64,000 bases of DNA from Rhizobium sp. FKL33 (GTDB taxonomy: Bacteria; Pseudomonadota; Alphaproteobacteria; Rhizobiales; Rhizobiaceae): assembly GCF_005222915.1 (NCBI RefSeq), contig NZ_STFX01000028.1, positions 124,001-188,000 on the forward strand. The letters run 5' to 3'. This document shows positions 55,818 to 64,000 of the stretch, in pieces; within the stretch, counting starts at the first letter, position 1, and each line of letters opens with the position of its first letter. The notes below the pieces were generated by a model. It worked only from the letters and a program-made list of their open reading frames with translations, was not told the DNA's origin and made no database searches. The position numbers were made by a program, and so were the translations under genes.

Positions 55818-57959
55818 ATGTTCGAAACCCACAAGGTCGAAATCGAATGGGCAGGCCGCCCGCTCATCCTGGAAACGGGCAAGATCGCCCGCCAGGCTGA
55901 CGGCGCCGTGCTCGCCACCTATGGCGAAACCGTCGTTCTCGCCACCGTCGTGTCCGCCAAGGAACCGAAGCCCGGCCAGGACTTCTTCCCGCTGACCGTG
56001 AACTACCAGGAAAAGACCTATGCCGCCGGCAAGATCCCGGGCGGCTACTTCAAGCGCGAAGGCCGTCCGAGCGAAAACGAAACGCTGGTTTCGCGCCTGA
56101 TCGACCGTCCGATCCGCCCTCTCTTCCCCAATGGTTACAAGAACGACACCCAGGTCGTCGTGACCGTCATGCAGCATGACCTCGAAAACGATCCGGACGT
56201 GCTCGCCATGGTCGCCACCTCGGCGGCGCTGACGCTGTCGGGCGTTCCCTTCATGGGCCCGATCGGCGGCGCGCGCGTCGGCTATATCAACGGCGAATTC
56301 GTGCTGAACCCGCATCTCGACGAGATGGATGAAAGCGCCCTCGACCTGATCGTCGCCGGCACCTCCGACGCCGTGCTGATGGTCGAATCCGAAGCCAAGG
56401 AACTCAGCGAAGACGTGATGCTGGGCGCCGTGATGTTCGGTCACCGCGGCTTCCAGCCGGTCATCGACGCGATCATCAAGCTCGCCGAAGCCGCCGCCAA
56501 GGAACCCCGCGACTTCACGCCTCCGGATCATTCCGCTCTCGAAGCGGAAATGCTGAAGATTTCGGAATCCGAACTCCGCGCCGCCTACAAGATCACCAAC
56601 AAGGCCGAGCGCTACGCCGCCGTCGACGCCGTCAAGTCGAAGGTGAAGGCGCATTTCATCAATGAAGCCGGCGAAAGCTCCTACCCCGCCGACGTGATCG
56701 GCGCCGTGTTCAAGGAACTGCAGGCGAAGATCGTCCGCTGGAACATCCTGGACACCAAGAGCCGCATCGACGGCCGCGATCTCGAGACCGTTCGTCCGAT
56801 CGTCGCCGAAGTCGGCCTGCTGCCGCGCACGCATGGTTCGGCGCTCTTCACCCGCGGCGAGACCCAGGCGATCGTTGTCGCCACGCTCGGCACCGGCGAA
56901 GACGAACAGTATGTGGATTCCTTGACCGGCATGTACAAGGAAACCTTCATGCTGCACTACAACTTCCCGCCCTACTCGGTCGGTGAAACCGGCCGCATGG
57001 GTTCGCCCGGTCGCCGCGAAATCGGCCATGGCAAGCTCGCCTGGCGCGCGCTGCATCCGATGCTGCCCGCCCCGGAAGCCTTCCCCTACACGCTGCGCGT
57101 CGTGTCTGAAATCACCGAGTCCAACGGCTCGTCGTCGATGGCGACCGTCTGCGGCACCTCGCTCGCTCTCATGGACGCCGGCGTGCCGATTTCGCGTCCG
57201 GTGGCTGGTATCGCCATGGGCCTGATCAAGGAAGGCGACCGTTTTGCGGTTCTCTCCGACATCCTGGGCGATGAAGACCACCTCGGCGACATGGACTTCA
57301 AGGTGGCCGGCAGCGAAAACGGCGTGACCTCGCTGCAGATGGACATCAAGATCGAGGGCATCACCGAAGAGATCATGGGCATCGCGCTCAACCAGGCGAA
57401 GGGCGGCCGCATCCACATTCTCGGCGAAATGGCCAAGGCCATCTCCGAGAGCCGTGGCCAGCTCGGCGAATTCGCCCCGCGCATCGAGACGATGAGCATT
57501 CCGGTCGACAAGATCCGCGAAGTCATCGGCACGGGCGGCAAGGTGATCCGCGAGATCGTCGAAAAGACCGGCGCCAAGATCAACATCGAAGACGACGGCA
57601 CCGTGAAGATCGCCTCGTCCTCCGGCAAGGAAATCGAAGCGGCCCGCAAGTGGATCCACTCGATCGTCGCCGAGCCGGAAGTCGGCCAGATCTATGAAGG
57701 CACCGTGGTGAAGATCGCCGATTTCGGCGCCTTCGTGAACTTCTTCGGTCCGCGCGACGGCCTCGTGCACATTTCCCAGCTCGCCTCCGAGCGCGTCGCC
57801 AAGACCGGCGACGTCGTCAAGGAAGGCCAGAAGGTCTGGGTCAAGCTGCTCGGCTTCGACGAACGCGGCAAGGTGCGTCTCTCCATGAAGGTCGTCGACC
57901 AGGCGACCGGCAAGGAAGTCGTCGCCGAGAAGAAGAAGGACGGCGAAGACGCCGAATAA
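55818..57959 (+). CDS. pnp: Polyribonucleotide nucleotidyltransferase (PNPase)
   Basis: This 713-residue exoribonuclease degrades RNA 3' to 5' with phosphate and joins the degradosome. Two RNase PH cores flank a helical domain (first with [18 protein letters not shown], second with [13 protein letters not shown] and the active-site [12 protein letters not shown]). A KH domain ([17 protein letters not shown]) and an S1 domain ([16 protein letters not shown]) follow. The ATG at 55818 has AAGGA 7 bases upstream. Confidence 0.97.
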   Translation: MFETHKVEIEWAGRPLILETGKIARQADGAVLATYGETVVLATVVSAKEPKPGQDFFPLTVNYQEKTYAAGKIPGGYFKREGRPSENETLVSRLIDRPIRPLFPNGYKNDTQVVVTVMQHDLENDPDVLAMVATSAALTLSGVPFMGPIGGARVGYINGEFVLNPHLDEMDESALDLIVAGTSDAVLMVESEAKELSEDVMLGAVMFGHRGFQPVIDAIIKLAEAAAKEPRDFTPPDHSALEAEMLKISESELRAAYKITNKAERYAAVDAVKSKVKAHFINEAGESSYPADVIGAVFKELQAKIVRWNILDTKSRIDGRDLETVRPIVAEVGLLPRTHGSALFTRGETQAIVVATLGTGEDEQYVDSLTGMYKETFMLHYNFPPYSVGETGRMGSPGRREIGHGKLAWRALHPMLPAPEAFPYTLRVVSEITESNGSSSMATVCGTSLALMDAGVPISRPVAGIAMGLIKEGDRFAVLSDILGDEDHLGDMDFKVAGSENGVTSLQMDIKIEGITEEIMGIALNQAKGGRIHILGEMAKAISESRGQLGEFAPRIETMSIPVDKIREVIGTGGKVIREIVEKTGAKINIEDDGTVKIASSSGKEIEAARKWIHSIVAEPEVGQIYEGTVVKIADFGAFVNFFGPRDGLVHISQLASERVAKTGDVVKEGQKVWVKLLGFDERGKVRLSMKVVDQATGKEVVAEKKKDGEDAE

Positions 57960-57982
57960 GCGTCCGACCCTTTCATGATTTC

Positions 57983-58010
57983 GGGCGCGGGATTCGTCTC
58001 GCGCCCTTTT
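57983..58010 (+). terminator. Rho-independent terminator after pnp
   Basis: A 10-bp stem (57983-57992 with 57997-58006, one G-T pair) capped by a TTCG tetraloop ends in TTTT. It starts 24 bases after the pnp stop. Confidence 0.88.
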
Positions 58011-58079
58011 GCTATCTATCGTCGCGCTATGCCTGAACACGGGGCGCAAGCGTGAAGCCCCCGGAGGCCAGGAACCGAC

Positions 58080-59096
58080 ATGACACGAGACGCCGTCAAA
58101 ACTCTCTTTCACCCCTTTGCAATCGAAGAACTGACGCCGCCGGCGGAGGGCGAACGCACGCTTTTTCTCGGAGCCGAAACCGGCTATGAACTCCCCGAGG
58201 GCTTCAACCCCGACATCGTCGCGGTTCAGCCGTTCAAACCGCTCTACGAGGCGCTGAAACGCCGTGGCGTGAATGTGCAGGCGGAAGTGGACGGCGAGGA
58301 TTATGACTATGTGCTGATCCTGATGAGCCGGCATCGGGGCGCAAACGAAAACTATATCGTCGACGCGATGCGCCGGTCGAAGCCCGGCGCCCGCATCATC
58401 CTCGCCGGCGCCAAGGAGGATGGCTCGCAGTCGCTGCGCAAGCGTCTCAACGGCCTCGGCGTCGAAACCCAGCATCTGGCCAAGCACCACGCCCAGGCCT
58501 TCTGGTTCACCCGCCCCGACGACATCGCCGCGCTGTCGACCGCGATGGCGACGCCGGATGTGGTGGTGGACGGCAAATTCGTCACTGCGCCCGGCATGTT
58601 CTCGCATGCCGAAGTCGACGCAGGATCGCGGTTTCTGGCGCGATATCTGCCGGAGGGCTACCGCAAGGCTGTCGCCGATTTCGGGTCTGGCTGGGGCTTC
58701 CTCTCGGATGCGCTGCTGCAGAAGTCGCCCGGTGTCGAGCGCGTCGATCTCTATGAAGCGGACTTCGCCTCGCTTGCAGCGGCGCGGCGCAATCTCACCG
58801 GCGTCGGCTCTCAATCGAACGTTCGCTTCTTCTGGCACGATCTGGCCCGCGAAGAGGTCAAGCATCACTATGACCTGATCATCATGAACCCGCCCTTCCA
58901 TGAAGGACACGCCACCGAGCCGGGTCTCGGGCAGGCCTTTATCAAGACGGCGGCGAAGGCGCTGAAGGGCGGCGGCGAACTCATTCTGGTCGCCAATCGC
59001 GGCCTTCCCTACGAATCGCTGCTGGCCGAACTGTTCAAAACCTCCGAAGAAGTGGCTCGAAACGCCCGCTACAAGGTTCTGAAGGCGCGGCGCTAA
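58080..59096 (+). CDS. RsmC-like rRNA guanine-N2 methyltransferase
   Basis: This 338-residue protein has the RsmC/RlmG double-domain layout: a degenerate N-terminal methyltransferase-like half and an active C-terminal half. The SAM-binding motif is VADFGSGWGFLSDALL near residue 200 and the catalytic motif is IIMNPPFHEG near 272. RsmC methylates G1207 of 16S rRNA in E. coli; the exact target here is inferred from length and layout. It is a single-gene unit between two terminators. Confidence 0.85.
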   Translation: MTRDAVKTLFHPFAIEELTPPAEGERTLFLGAETGYELPEGFNPDIVAVQPFKPLYEALKRRGVNVQAEVDGEDYDYVLILMSRHRGANENYIVDAMRRSKPGARIILAGAKEDGSQSLRKRLNGLGVETQHLAKHHAQAFWFTRPDDIAALSTAMATPDVVVDGKFVTAPGMFSHAEVDAGSRFLARYLPEGYRKAVADFGSGWGFLSDALLQKSPGVERVDLYEADFASLAAARRNLTGVGSQSNVRFFWHDLAREEVKHHYDLIIMNPPFHEGHATEPGLGQAFIKTAAKALKGGGELILVANRGLPYESLLAELFKTSEEVARNARYKVLKARR

Positions 59097-59163
59097 CGCG
59101 GCGACGCCAAAGTGCGAGTTTTGTCCACAGACAGGCTCGCAAAATTTTTAGGCACGAAACCGG

Positions 59164-59195
59164 ACGGGCGCGGAGAAATCCGAGCCCGTTTTCAT
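59164..59195 (+). terminator. Terminator after the RsmC-like gene
   Basis: An 11-base stem with one internal G-A mismatch (59164-59174 with 59179-59189) and a GAAA tetraloop is followed by TTTTCATTT. The remaining 120 bases before the next gene are AT-rich and probably hold its promoter. Confidence 0.8.
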
Positions 59196-59320
59196 TTGCC
59201 CATTAATATATCTATTTGATTTAGTTATTCGATTTGTCCTATCGGGCAAAAATCAGACATGGACAGAGTTTCTAAATCAGGATATTTTCTTCTTACGCCA
59301 ATAAATTAGCAGAAGACGCC

Positions 59321-60358
59321 ATGAATCGGGGAATTCCCACCGAAGTGGACAAATATTCCGCCCCTTCCGGCCTCGCCTCTTCGGTCGGAGCGACGGCGGC
59401 GGAGTATGGCATTGATATTGCTCCGATCTGCAAGGCGCTCGAACTCGACCCCCATTCCTTCGCCGATCTCACTGGACGCGTGAGCATCGACCGACTCTGT
59501 CGACTGCTGGAGACCTGTGCGCTGCTCGCCAATGACCAAGCCTTCGGTCTGAAGGTTACCGACAAATTCGTGCCGGGCTCGACCGGCCCCTATGGCTATG
59601 GCCTTATGGTGGCGCCGACCGCACTGGATTTCTTCCGCTTCATGGGCGCGCATCAGCAGTTTATTTCGGACACATCCTATTTCCGGTTCGTCGTCGACCG
59701 CAATTGCGCCGAGCTCGCCTATTCATTCTCTCCGCTGATCGTGAAGCGGGATCAATATGTGGATATGGGCCTCGCTCTTGTGGTGCAGCGGTTGCGCGCT
59801 TTTCTGGGACCTCAAACCGACATGGTCGAAGTTGGGCTCGAGAGGAATAAGCCTTCAGATCCATCACTTTATCGGGAAAAGATCTCTCGCAAAATCGTCT
59901 TTGGGCAGAGAATGAACTGGCTGCGCCTTCCGGCCGATCTGTTCGATGTTCGCAACCCGGCCGGAGACGAGAAGCTTTTCCGGCTGATGGACCTGCAATG
60001 CCGGAGCCTTCGTCCGGAGCGCACGGACACCCAGAGTTTCCGTGACGAACTCAAGAGCTTCATCCTCGCGCGGGTGGCCGACAATGCCATCGGGCTTACG
60101 GAAGCGGCGGCCTATTTCCGCGTTTCCGAGCGGACGCTGCAGCGCAGGCTTGCCGAGGCCGGCACGAGCATCAATGATCTGCGCGACGAGGTTCGACGGG
60201 AACTCGCTGGTCGGCTGCTGTCCCAGACCGAGTTGAGCGCCGGCGAAATCGCGCATCGTCTCGGCTATTCCGCCCCCAGCGCCTTCTCGCGTTCGACCGT
60301 CCGTTGGTTCGGGCAGACGCCGCGCGACTACCGGAAGCAGCAAGCAAGCCCCGGCTGA
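59321..60358 (+). CDS. AraC family regulator with arabinose-binding-like domain
   Basis: This 345-residue regulator has an N-terminal Arabinose_bd-like domain (residues 20-210) as in OruR and ArgR-type regulators, and a C-terminal AraC DNA-binding domain (EAAAYFRVSERTLQRRLAEA, then GEIAHRLGYSAPSAFSRSTV). The effector is unknown. The ATG at 59321 has no strong ribosome site visible. It stands alone; its targets are not evident from the neighbours. Confidence 0.87.
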   Translation: MNRGIPTEVDKYSAPSGLASSVGATAAEYGIDIAPICKALELDPHSFADLTGRVSIDRLCRLLETCALLANDQAFGLKVTDKFVPGSTGPYGYGLMVAPTALDFFRFMGAHQQFISDTSYFRFVVDRNCAELAYSFSPLIVKRDQYVDMGLALVVQRLRAFLGPQTDMVEVGLERNKPSDPSLYREKISRKIVFGQRMNWLRLPADLFDVRNPAGDEKLFRLMDLQCRSLRPERTDTQSFRDELKSFILARVADNAIGLTEAAAYFRVSERTLQRRLAEAGTSINDLRDEVRRELAGRLLSQTELSAGEIAHRLGYSAPSAFSRSTVRWFGQTPRDYRKQQASPG

Positions 60359-60568
60359 ACTTACCATCCGAGCCCAATCCTTTAGCAGAAGCTCAAATTT
60401 ATGGCGCGCGCAGTCAATGAAATGCGGGCCGTCTTGAATTAGGACAACCCGTATCGAAACGGGACGCTTACGCATTCACCAACAAGTCGATCGTTTCCAG
60501 CTGTCGAGCCCAGCTCGCCAGCGCCGCATTGGGGAGGACTTAAAACAGACAAAGTAGATGGTAGAGTT

Positions 60569-60814
60569 ATGAGCAGTCAGAACAGCGCATTTTCCACGCG
60601 CACCATGCCCGACCTGAACGACGCCGAACTGAATATTCTGCGTCTCGCCGCGAATGGCTACAACACCGACCGCATCGCCGAGGAAACCGGCATGGAGTTC
60701 GATCGCGTGAAGGCTGCGATGCAGTCCGCTCAGATCAAGCTCGGCGCGGCCACCGGCCTGCAGGCGGTAAGCATCGCCATACGGTGCGGCTATATCGGCA
60801 TGGAGCGTCGCTGA
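60569..60814 (+). CDS. Solo GerE/LuxR-type helix-turn-helix protein
   Basis: This 81-residue protein is almost only a LuxR-type DNA-binding domain: LNDAELNILRLAANGYNTDR then GMEFDRVKAAMQSAQIKLGA. It has no receiver or autoinducer domain. The GLQAVSIAIRCGYI tail matches the last helix of GerE proteins. It may act as a dominant-negative partner or a small constitutive regulator. A weak GGAGG lies further upstream than usual. Its 210-base upstream gap holds no gene, only short hairpins near 60449-60465 and 60505-60520. Confidence 0.75.
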   Translation: MSSQNSAFSTRTMPDLNDAELNILRLAANGYNTDRIAEETGMEFDRVKAAMQSAQIKLGAATGLQAVSIAIRCGYIGMERR

Positions 60815-60925
60815 GCTCAGCAACCATCAATCCAGTTGGCGCCGTGGGCGCCTTCCCTATCGCATCCACTCCTCCGGACGGCGACAGGAAGTTCCGAAGG
60901 CGGCGGACCGCCCACGCGCCCATAA

Positions 60926-60968
60926 AGAACCCGGCTCGCGCCTCCCGGCGGGCCGGGTTCTCCTTTTC
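60926..60968. terminator. Bidirectional terminator between HTH gene and fabI
   Basis: A perfect 10-bp stem (60926-60935 with 60952-60961) encloses a GC-rich loop that can pair internally. The plus strand continues TCCTTTTC and the minus strand continues TTTAT, so it may stop both convergent genes. Confidence 0.75.
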
Positions 60969-60999
60969 AACCCTTGAAGAGTGACGAGGCAGTCTTCGA

Positions 61000-61818
61000 T
61001 CAGGGCTCCTGATCGGCGCTGCGCAGCTGCTCCAGCACCGGCATCGAAGTGATGTTGTAACCGGAGTCCACATAGTGGATCTCGCCGGTCACGCCGGTGG
61101 AGAGGTCTGACAGAAGATAGAGCGCAGAGCCGCCGATCTCGTCGATCGTCACGGTGCGACGCAGCGGCGAATGCTTCTGCTGCCAGCTATACATGGCGCG
61201 CGAGTCGGAAATGCCGGCGCCGGCCAGCGTGCGCACGGGACCGGCAGAGATCGCGTTGACGCGAATGCCGCGCGGGCCGTAATCGTTGGCGAGATAGCGC
61301 ACCGACGCTTCCAGCCCTGCCTTGGCCACGCCCATCACATTGTAATTCGGCATGACGCGGGTGGAGCCGCCATAGGTGAGCGTCAGCATCGAGCCGCCGT
61401 CATTCATCATGTCCGCCGCCCGGCGAGCGATCTCCGTGAAGGAGAAGCAGGAGATGACCATGGTGCGCACGAAATTTTCGCGCGTCGTATTCGCGTAGAG
61501 GCCCTTGAGCTCCGACTTGTCGGAAAAGCCGATGGCGTGGACGATAAAGTCCAGCTTGCCCCAGCGCTGCGCTAACGCATCGAAGACGGCGTCCACCGAG
61601 GCGACATTTTCGACATCGCATTCCAACAGGAAATCGGAGCCGATTTCAGCGGCGAGCGGCCGGACGCGCTTGCCGAGAGCCTCGCCCTGGAAGGTGAAAG
61701 CCAGTTCGGCTCCCTGGGCGGCGAGCGCCTTGGAAATGCCCCAGGCGATCGAGTGATTGTTGGCGACCCCCATGATGAGGCCGCGTTTGCCCTGCATGAT
61801 CCCCGTCATCGCATTCAT
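61000..61818 (-). CDS. fabI: Enoyl-[acyl-carrier-protein] reductase FabI
   Basis: This 272-residue enzyme carries out the last reduction of fatty acid elongation with NADH. It has [18 protein letters not shown] and the catalytic pair [19 protein letters not shown] (Tyr and Lys six residues apart). The ATG at 61818 overlaps the fabB stop (ATGA), so it is coupled to fabB in the fabA-fabB-fabI operon. Confidence 0.96.
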   Translation of the reverse strand: MNAMTGIMQGKRGLIMGVANNHSIAWGISKALAAQGAELAFTFQGEALGKRVRPLAAEIGSDFLLECDVENVASVDAVFDALAQRWGKLDFIVHAIGFSDKSELKGLYANTTRENFVRTMVISCFSFTEIARRAADMMNDGGSMLTLTYGGSTRVMPNYNVMGVAKAGLEASVRYLANDYGPRGIRVNAISAGPVRTLAGAGISDSRAMYSWQQKHSPLRRTVTIDEIGGSALYLLSDLSTGVTGEIHYVDSGYNITSMPVLEQLRSADQEP

Positions 61819-63035
61819 CCGTTGAAGCGTTCGAAAACGAGCGTGGCATTGGTGCCGCCGAAGCCGAAGGAGTTGGACAGCGCCGTATCGATCTTGGCGT
61901 CGTCAATGCGCTTGCGCACAATCGGCATGCCTTCGAATTCCGGGTCCAGCGTCTCGATATGGGCGCTTTCGCCGATGAAGCGGTTCTGCATCATCAGGAT
62001 CGAATAAATCGCTTCCTGTACGCCAGCTGCGCCGAGCGAATGGCCGGTCAGCGACTTGGTCGACTGGATATGCGGGGCGTCGGCGCCGAACACTTCGCGG
62101 ATGGCGCCGATTTCCTTGCTGTCGCCCACCGGCGTCGAGGTGCCGTGGGTGTTGATGTAATCGACCTTGTTCTTCACGGTCGACAGCGCCTGACGCATGC
62201 AGCGGATCGCTCCCTCGCCCGACGGAGCCACCATGTCGTAGCCGTCGGAGGTCGCGCCGTAGCCGGTCAGTTCGCAATAGATCTTCGCGCCGCGGGCCTT
62301 GGCGTGTTCCAGTTCCTCGAGGATCAGCACGCCCGCGCCGCCGGCGATGACGAAGCCGTCGCGATTGGCGTCATAGGCGCGCGAGGCGAGATCAGGCGTG
62401 TCGTTGAACTTGGACGACATCGCGCCCATGGCGTCGAACAGGTTGGACATCGACCAGTCGAGATCTTCATGACCACCGGCGAACATCACGTCCTGCTTGC
62501 CCCACTGGATCATTTCGGCGGCGTTGCCGATGCAATGCGCCGAGGTCGAGCAGGCAGACGAGATCGAATAGTTGACGCCGTGGATCTTGAACCAGGTCGC
62601 CAGCGTGGCGGACGCCGTGGACGACATCGCCTTGGGAACGGCGAAGGGGCCGACGCGCTTGGGGCTATTGTTGTTGCGGGTGATGTCGGCGGCTTCGACA
62701 ATCTGCTTGGTCGAGGGGCCGCCGGAGCCCATGATGATGCCGGTGCGCTCATTGGTGATGTCGCCCTCTTCCAGACCGGAATCGGCGATCGCCTGCAGCA
62801 TGGCCACGTGGTTCCACTGGCCGCCGGTGGACAGGAAGCGGGTGGCGCGGCGGTCGACCATGCCGGTCAGATCGATCTTGGGAGCGCCCCAGACCTGGCA
62901 TTTGAAACCATGTTCGGCGAAGTCGGGCGCATGGGTGATGCCGGACTTGGCGTTGCGCAGGGAATCGGTGACCTCAGCGGCGTTGCTGCCGATGGACGAC
63001 ACGATTCCCAGTCCTGTGACGACGACACGTCTCAT
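61815..63035 (-). CDS. fabB: 3-Oxoacyl-[acyl-carrier-protein] synthase I FabB
   Basis: This 406-residue condensing enzyme elongates unsaturated acyl chains. The Cys-His-His triad is present: [21 protein letters not shown] and [12 protein letters not shown]. Position after fabA and length support FabB over FabF. It is 49 bases downstream of fabA and overlaps fabI. Together these three supply unsaturated fatty acids for the membrane. Confidence 0.96.
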   Translation of the reverse strand: MRRVVVTGLGIVSSIGSNAAEVTDSLRNAKSGITHAPDFAEHGFKCQVWGAPKIDLTGMVDRRATRFLSTGGQWNHVAMLQAIADSGLEEGDITNERTGIIMGSGGPSTKQIVEAADITRNNNSPKRVGPFAVPKAMSSTASATLATWFKIHGVNYSISSACSTSAHCIGNAAEMIQWGKQDVMFAGGHEDLDWSMSNLFDAMGAMSSKFNDTPDLASRAYDANRDGFVIAGGAGVLILEELEHAKARGAKIYCELTGYGATSDGYDMVAPSGEGAIRCMRQALSTVKNKVDYINTHGTSTPVGDSKEIGAIREVFGADAPHIQSTKSLTGHSLGAAGVQEAIYSILMMQNRFIGESAHIETLDPEFEGMPIVRKRIDDAKIDTALSNSFGFGGTNATLVFERFNG

Positions 63036-63084
63036 GATTTCAAACCTTCATCTATTGGTCTTGGAGCCGGAGCGAGGAATTCGC

Positions 63085-63600
63085 TCAGGCCGCTTTTTCC
63101 TGGAAGAGACCCACGCGCAGGTCGCTTGCCTTGTAGATCACTTCGCCGTCGGCCTTCATCCAGCCGTCGGCGATGCCCAGCACCAGACGGCCGCGCATGA
63201 CGCGCTTGAAGTCGATGCCATATTCCACGAGCTTGGTCTTCGGCGTCACCATGCCGGTGAACTTCACTTCGCCGGTGGAAATGGCGCGGCCCTTGCCGGG
63301 CTCGCCGAGCCAGCCAAGGAAGAAGCCGGTCAGCTGCCACATGGCGTCGAGGCCCAGGCAGCCGGGCATGACGGGATCGCCTTCGAAATGGCAAGGGAAG
63401 AACCAGAGATCCGGCGTGATGTCGAATTCGGCGCGGATGAAGCCCTTGTCGTTGGGACCACCGGTTTCGGAAATCTCGGTGATGCGATGAAACATGAGCA
63501 TCGGCGGCAAGGGCAGCTGCGCATTGCCGGGCCCGAACATGGTCCCATGCGAGCAAGTGAGAATTTCCTCATAGGTGTAGCTTGATTTCTGAACGGCCAT
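63085..63600 (-). CDS. fabA: 3-Hydroxydecanoyl-ACP dehydratase/isomerase FabA
   Basis: This 171-residue enzyme introduces the double bond of unsaturated fatty acids by dehydrating 3-hydroxydecanoyl-ACP and isomerising the product. The active-site His is in [14 protein letters not shown] and the Asp in [13 protein letters not shown]. It heads the fabA-fabB-fabI operon and diverges from irr across 231 bases that hold the promoters of both. Confidence 0.96.
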   Translation of the reverse strand: MAVQKSSYTYEEILTCSHGTMFGPGNAQLPLPPMLMFHRITEISETGGPNDKGFIRAEFDITPDLWFFPCHFEGDPVMPGCLGLDAMWQLTGFFLGWLGEPGKGRAISTGEVKFTGMVTPKTKLVEYGIDFKRVMRGRLVLGIADGWMKADGEVIYKASDLRVGLFQEKAA

Positions 63601-63786
63601 TAAAGGCTATCCCCCCTTTGCAATTCCAAGTCTTCATGGCCGGACGACAGACGCCCGGGCCGATCTTGCTGCCGCCAATATAGGAAGAGAGGATAAAAAG
63701 CCAACCCAAAACACGGCTTTCCCGGGTGCGGCAGGGGCTTGAGCCCCGAATCCTGTTGAAAGCGACGCGGCGAGAGGCTATATCGT

Positions 63787-63801
63787 TGACCAAAATAGTC
63801 T
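63787..63801. promoter_or_regulatory. IRO-like box before irr (one mismatch)
   Basis: The sequence TGA-N9-TCT with a preceding T differs by one base from the perfect RirA boxes at 41-55 and 5205-5219. It lies 30 bases before the irr start. RirA repression of irr is known in Agrobacterium tumefaciens, so a real site is plausible but not certain. Confidence 0.4.
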
Positions 63802-63831
63802 AAATATAGGCGGCTCGCGGAGCAGGCATTG

Positions 63832-64000
63832 ATGGTCATGGAAGCAAAGACGATGACGGAAGCGAAATTGCGGGATGCGGGGCTTCGGCCGACGCGGCAA
63901 CGCGTCGCGCTCGCCTCTCTGCTCTACGCCAAGGGCGACCGCCACCTGACCGTCGAGGAACTGCACGCCGAAGCGCAGGACGCCGGCATCGATGTTTCTC
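63832..64000 (+). CDS. irr: Iron response regulator Irr (Fur family), partial at window end
   Basis: The first 56 residues are present before the window ends. They read LRDAGLRPTRQRVALASLLY then AKGDRHLTVEELHAEA, the N-terminal winged-helix part of rhizobial Irr. Irr responds to haem synthesis status and represses iron-using genes when iron is low. The location beside fabA-fabB-fabI is usual in rhizobia. ATG 63832 and 63838 are possible starts. Confidence 0.9.
   Translation, partial: MVMEAKTMTEAKLRDAGLRPTRQRVALASLLYAKGDRHLTVEELHAEAQDAGIDVS

Noticed and set aside
55314-58910. Open frame of about 1198 codons on the minus strand opposite rpsO and pnp
   Set aside because: It lies antisense to three certain genes, has low-complexity composition and matches no family; it arises from the codon bias of the GC-rich sense genes.

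Overview
The window looks like a chromosomal stretch of an alphaproteobacterium of the order Hyphomicrobiales (Rhizobiales), probably near Rhizobiaceae. The support is an hmuPSTUV haem-uptake operon, an Irr-type Fur regulator beside fabA-fabB-fabI, sites matching the RirA operator TGA-N9-TCA, a BA14K-domain protein, an alphaproteobacterial-style sigma-32 promoter before dnaK and high GC coding sequence. The genus cannot be fixed from the sequence alone. No insertion sequence, prophage or CRISPR array was seen.

Region 1 (1-6.7 kb) is a haem and iron block. A secreted protein joins a HasA-like haemophore domain to calcium-binding RTX repeats. It is followed on the other strand by hmuP-hmuS-hmuT-hmuU-hmuV, and tonB diverges from hmuP. 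Perfect RirA-type boxes lie before the haemophore gene and between hmuP and tonB. A one-mismatch copy lies before irr at the far end of the window.

Region 2 (6.8-19.5 kb) is the most interesting part. One strand carries a small carrier protein, an acyl-CoA dehydrogenase-like flavoprotein, a class II aminoacyl-tRNA-synthetase-like amino acid:carrier-protein ligase and a DUF1839 protein that I read as a papain-fold aminoacyl transferase like BtrH. A GH2 and a GH5 glycosidase, a GT4 glycosyltransferase, a GumK-like GT70 glycosyltransferase and a 1101-residue fusion of a Wzx-type flippase to two alpha/beta-hydrolase domains follow. Several of the joins overlap by 1-4 bases. My hypothesis is that an amino acid is activated, thioesterified to the carrier, perhaps oxidised there, and then transferred to a surface polysaccharide or its precursor.

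Region 3 (19.5-46.4 kb) is mostly core metabolism and maintenance: dnaK-dnaJ, a class A penicillin-binding protein, an M20 peptidase, mgsA-glk-ABC exporter-dapB-gpmA, an aldose-epimerase-like protein, an Ada-like repair protein, nth, tRNA-Leu(CAG), nudC-HIT, the SRP RNA gene, dnaX-ybaB and recR. An alpha/beta hydrolase, a TetR regulator with a clear operator and a MOSC protein sit between ybaB and recR.

Region 4 (46.4-58 kb) is the translation and RNA-turnover cluster rimP-nusA-ylxR-infB, then rbfA-truB-rpsO-pnp. A strong terminator and two unrecognised genes separate infB from rbfA. Region 5 (58-64 kb) holds an RsmC-like methyltransferase, an AraC-type regulator, a solo GerE-like helix-turn-helix protein, the unsaturated fatty acid genes fabA-fabB-fabI and the start of irr, which is cut by the window end.
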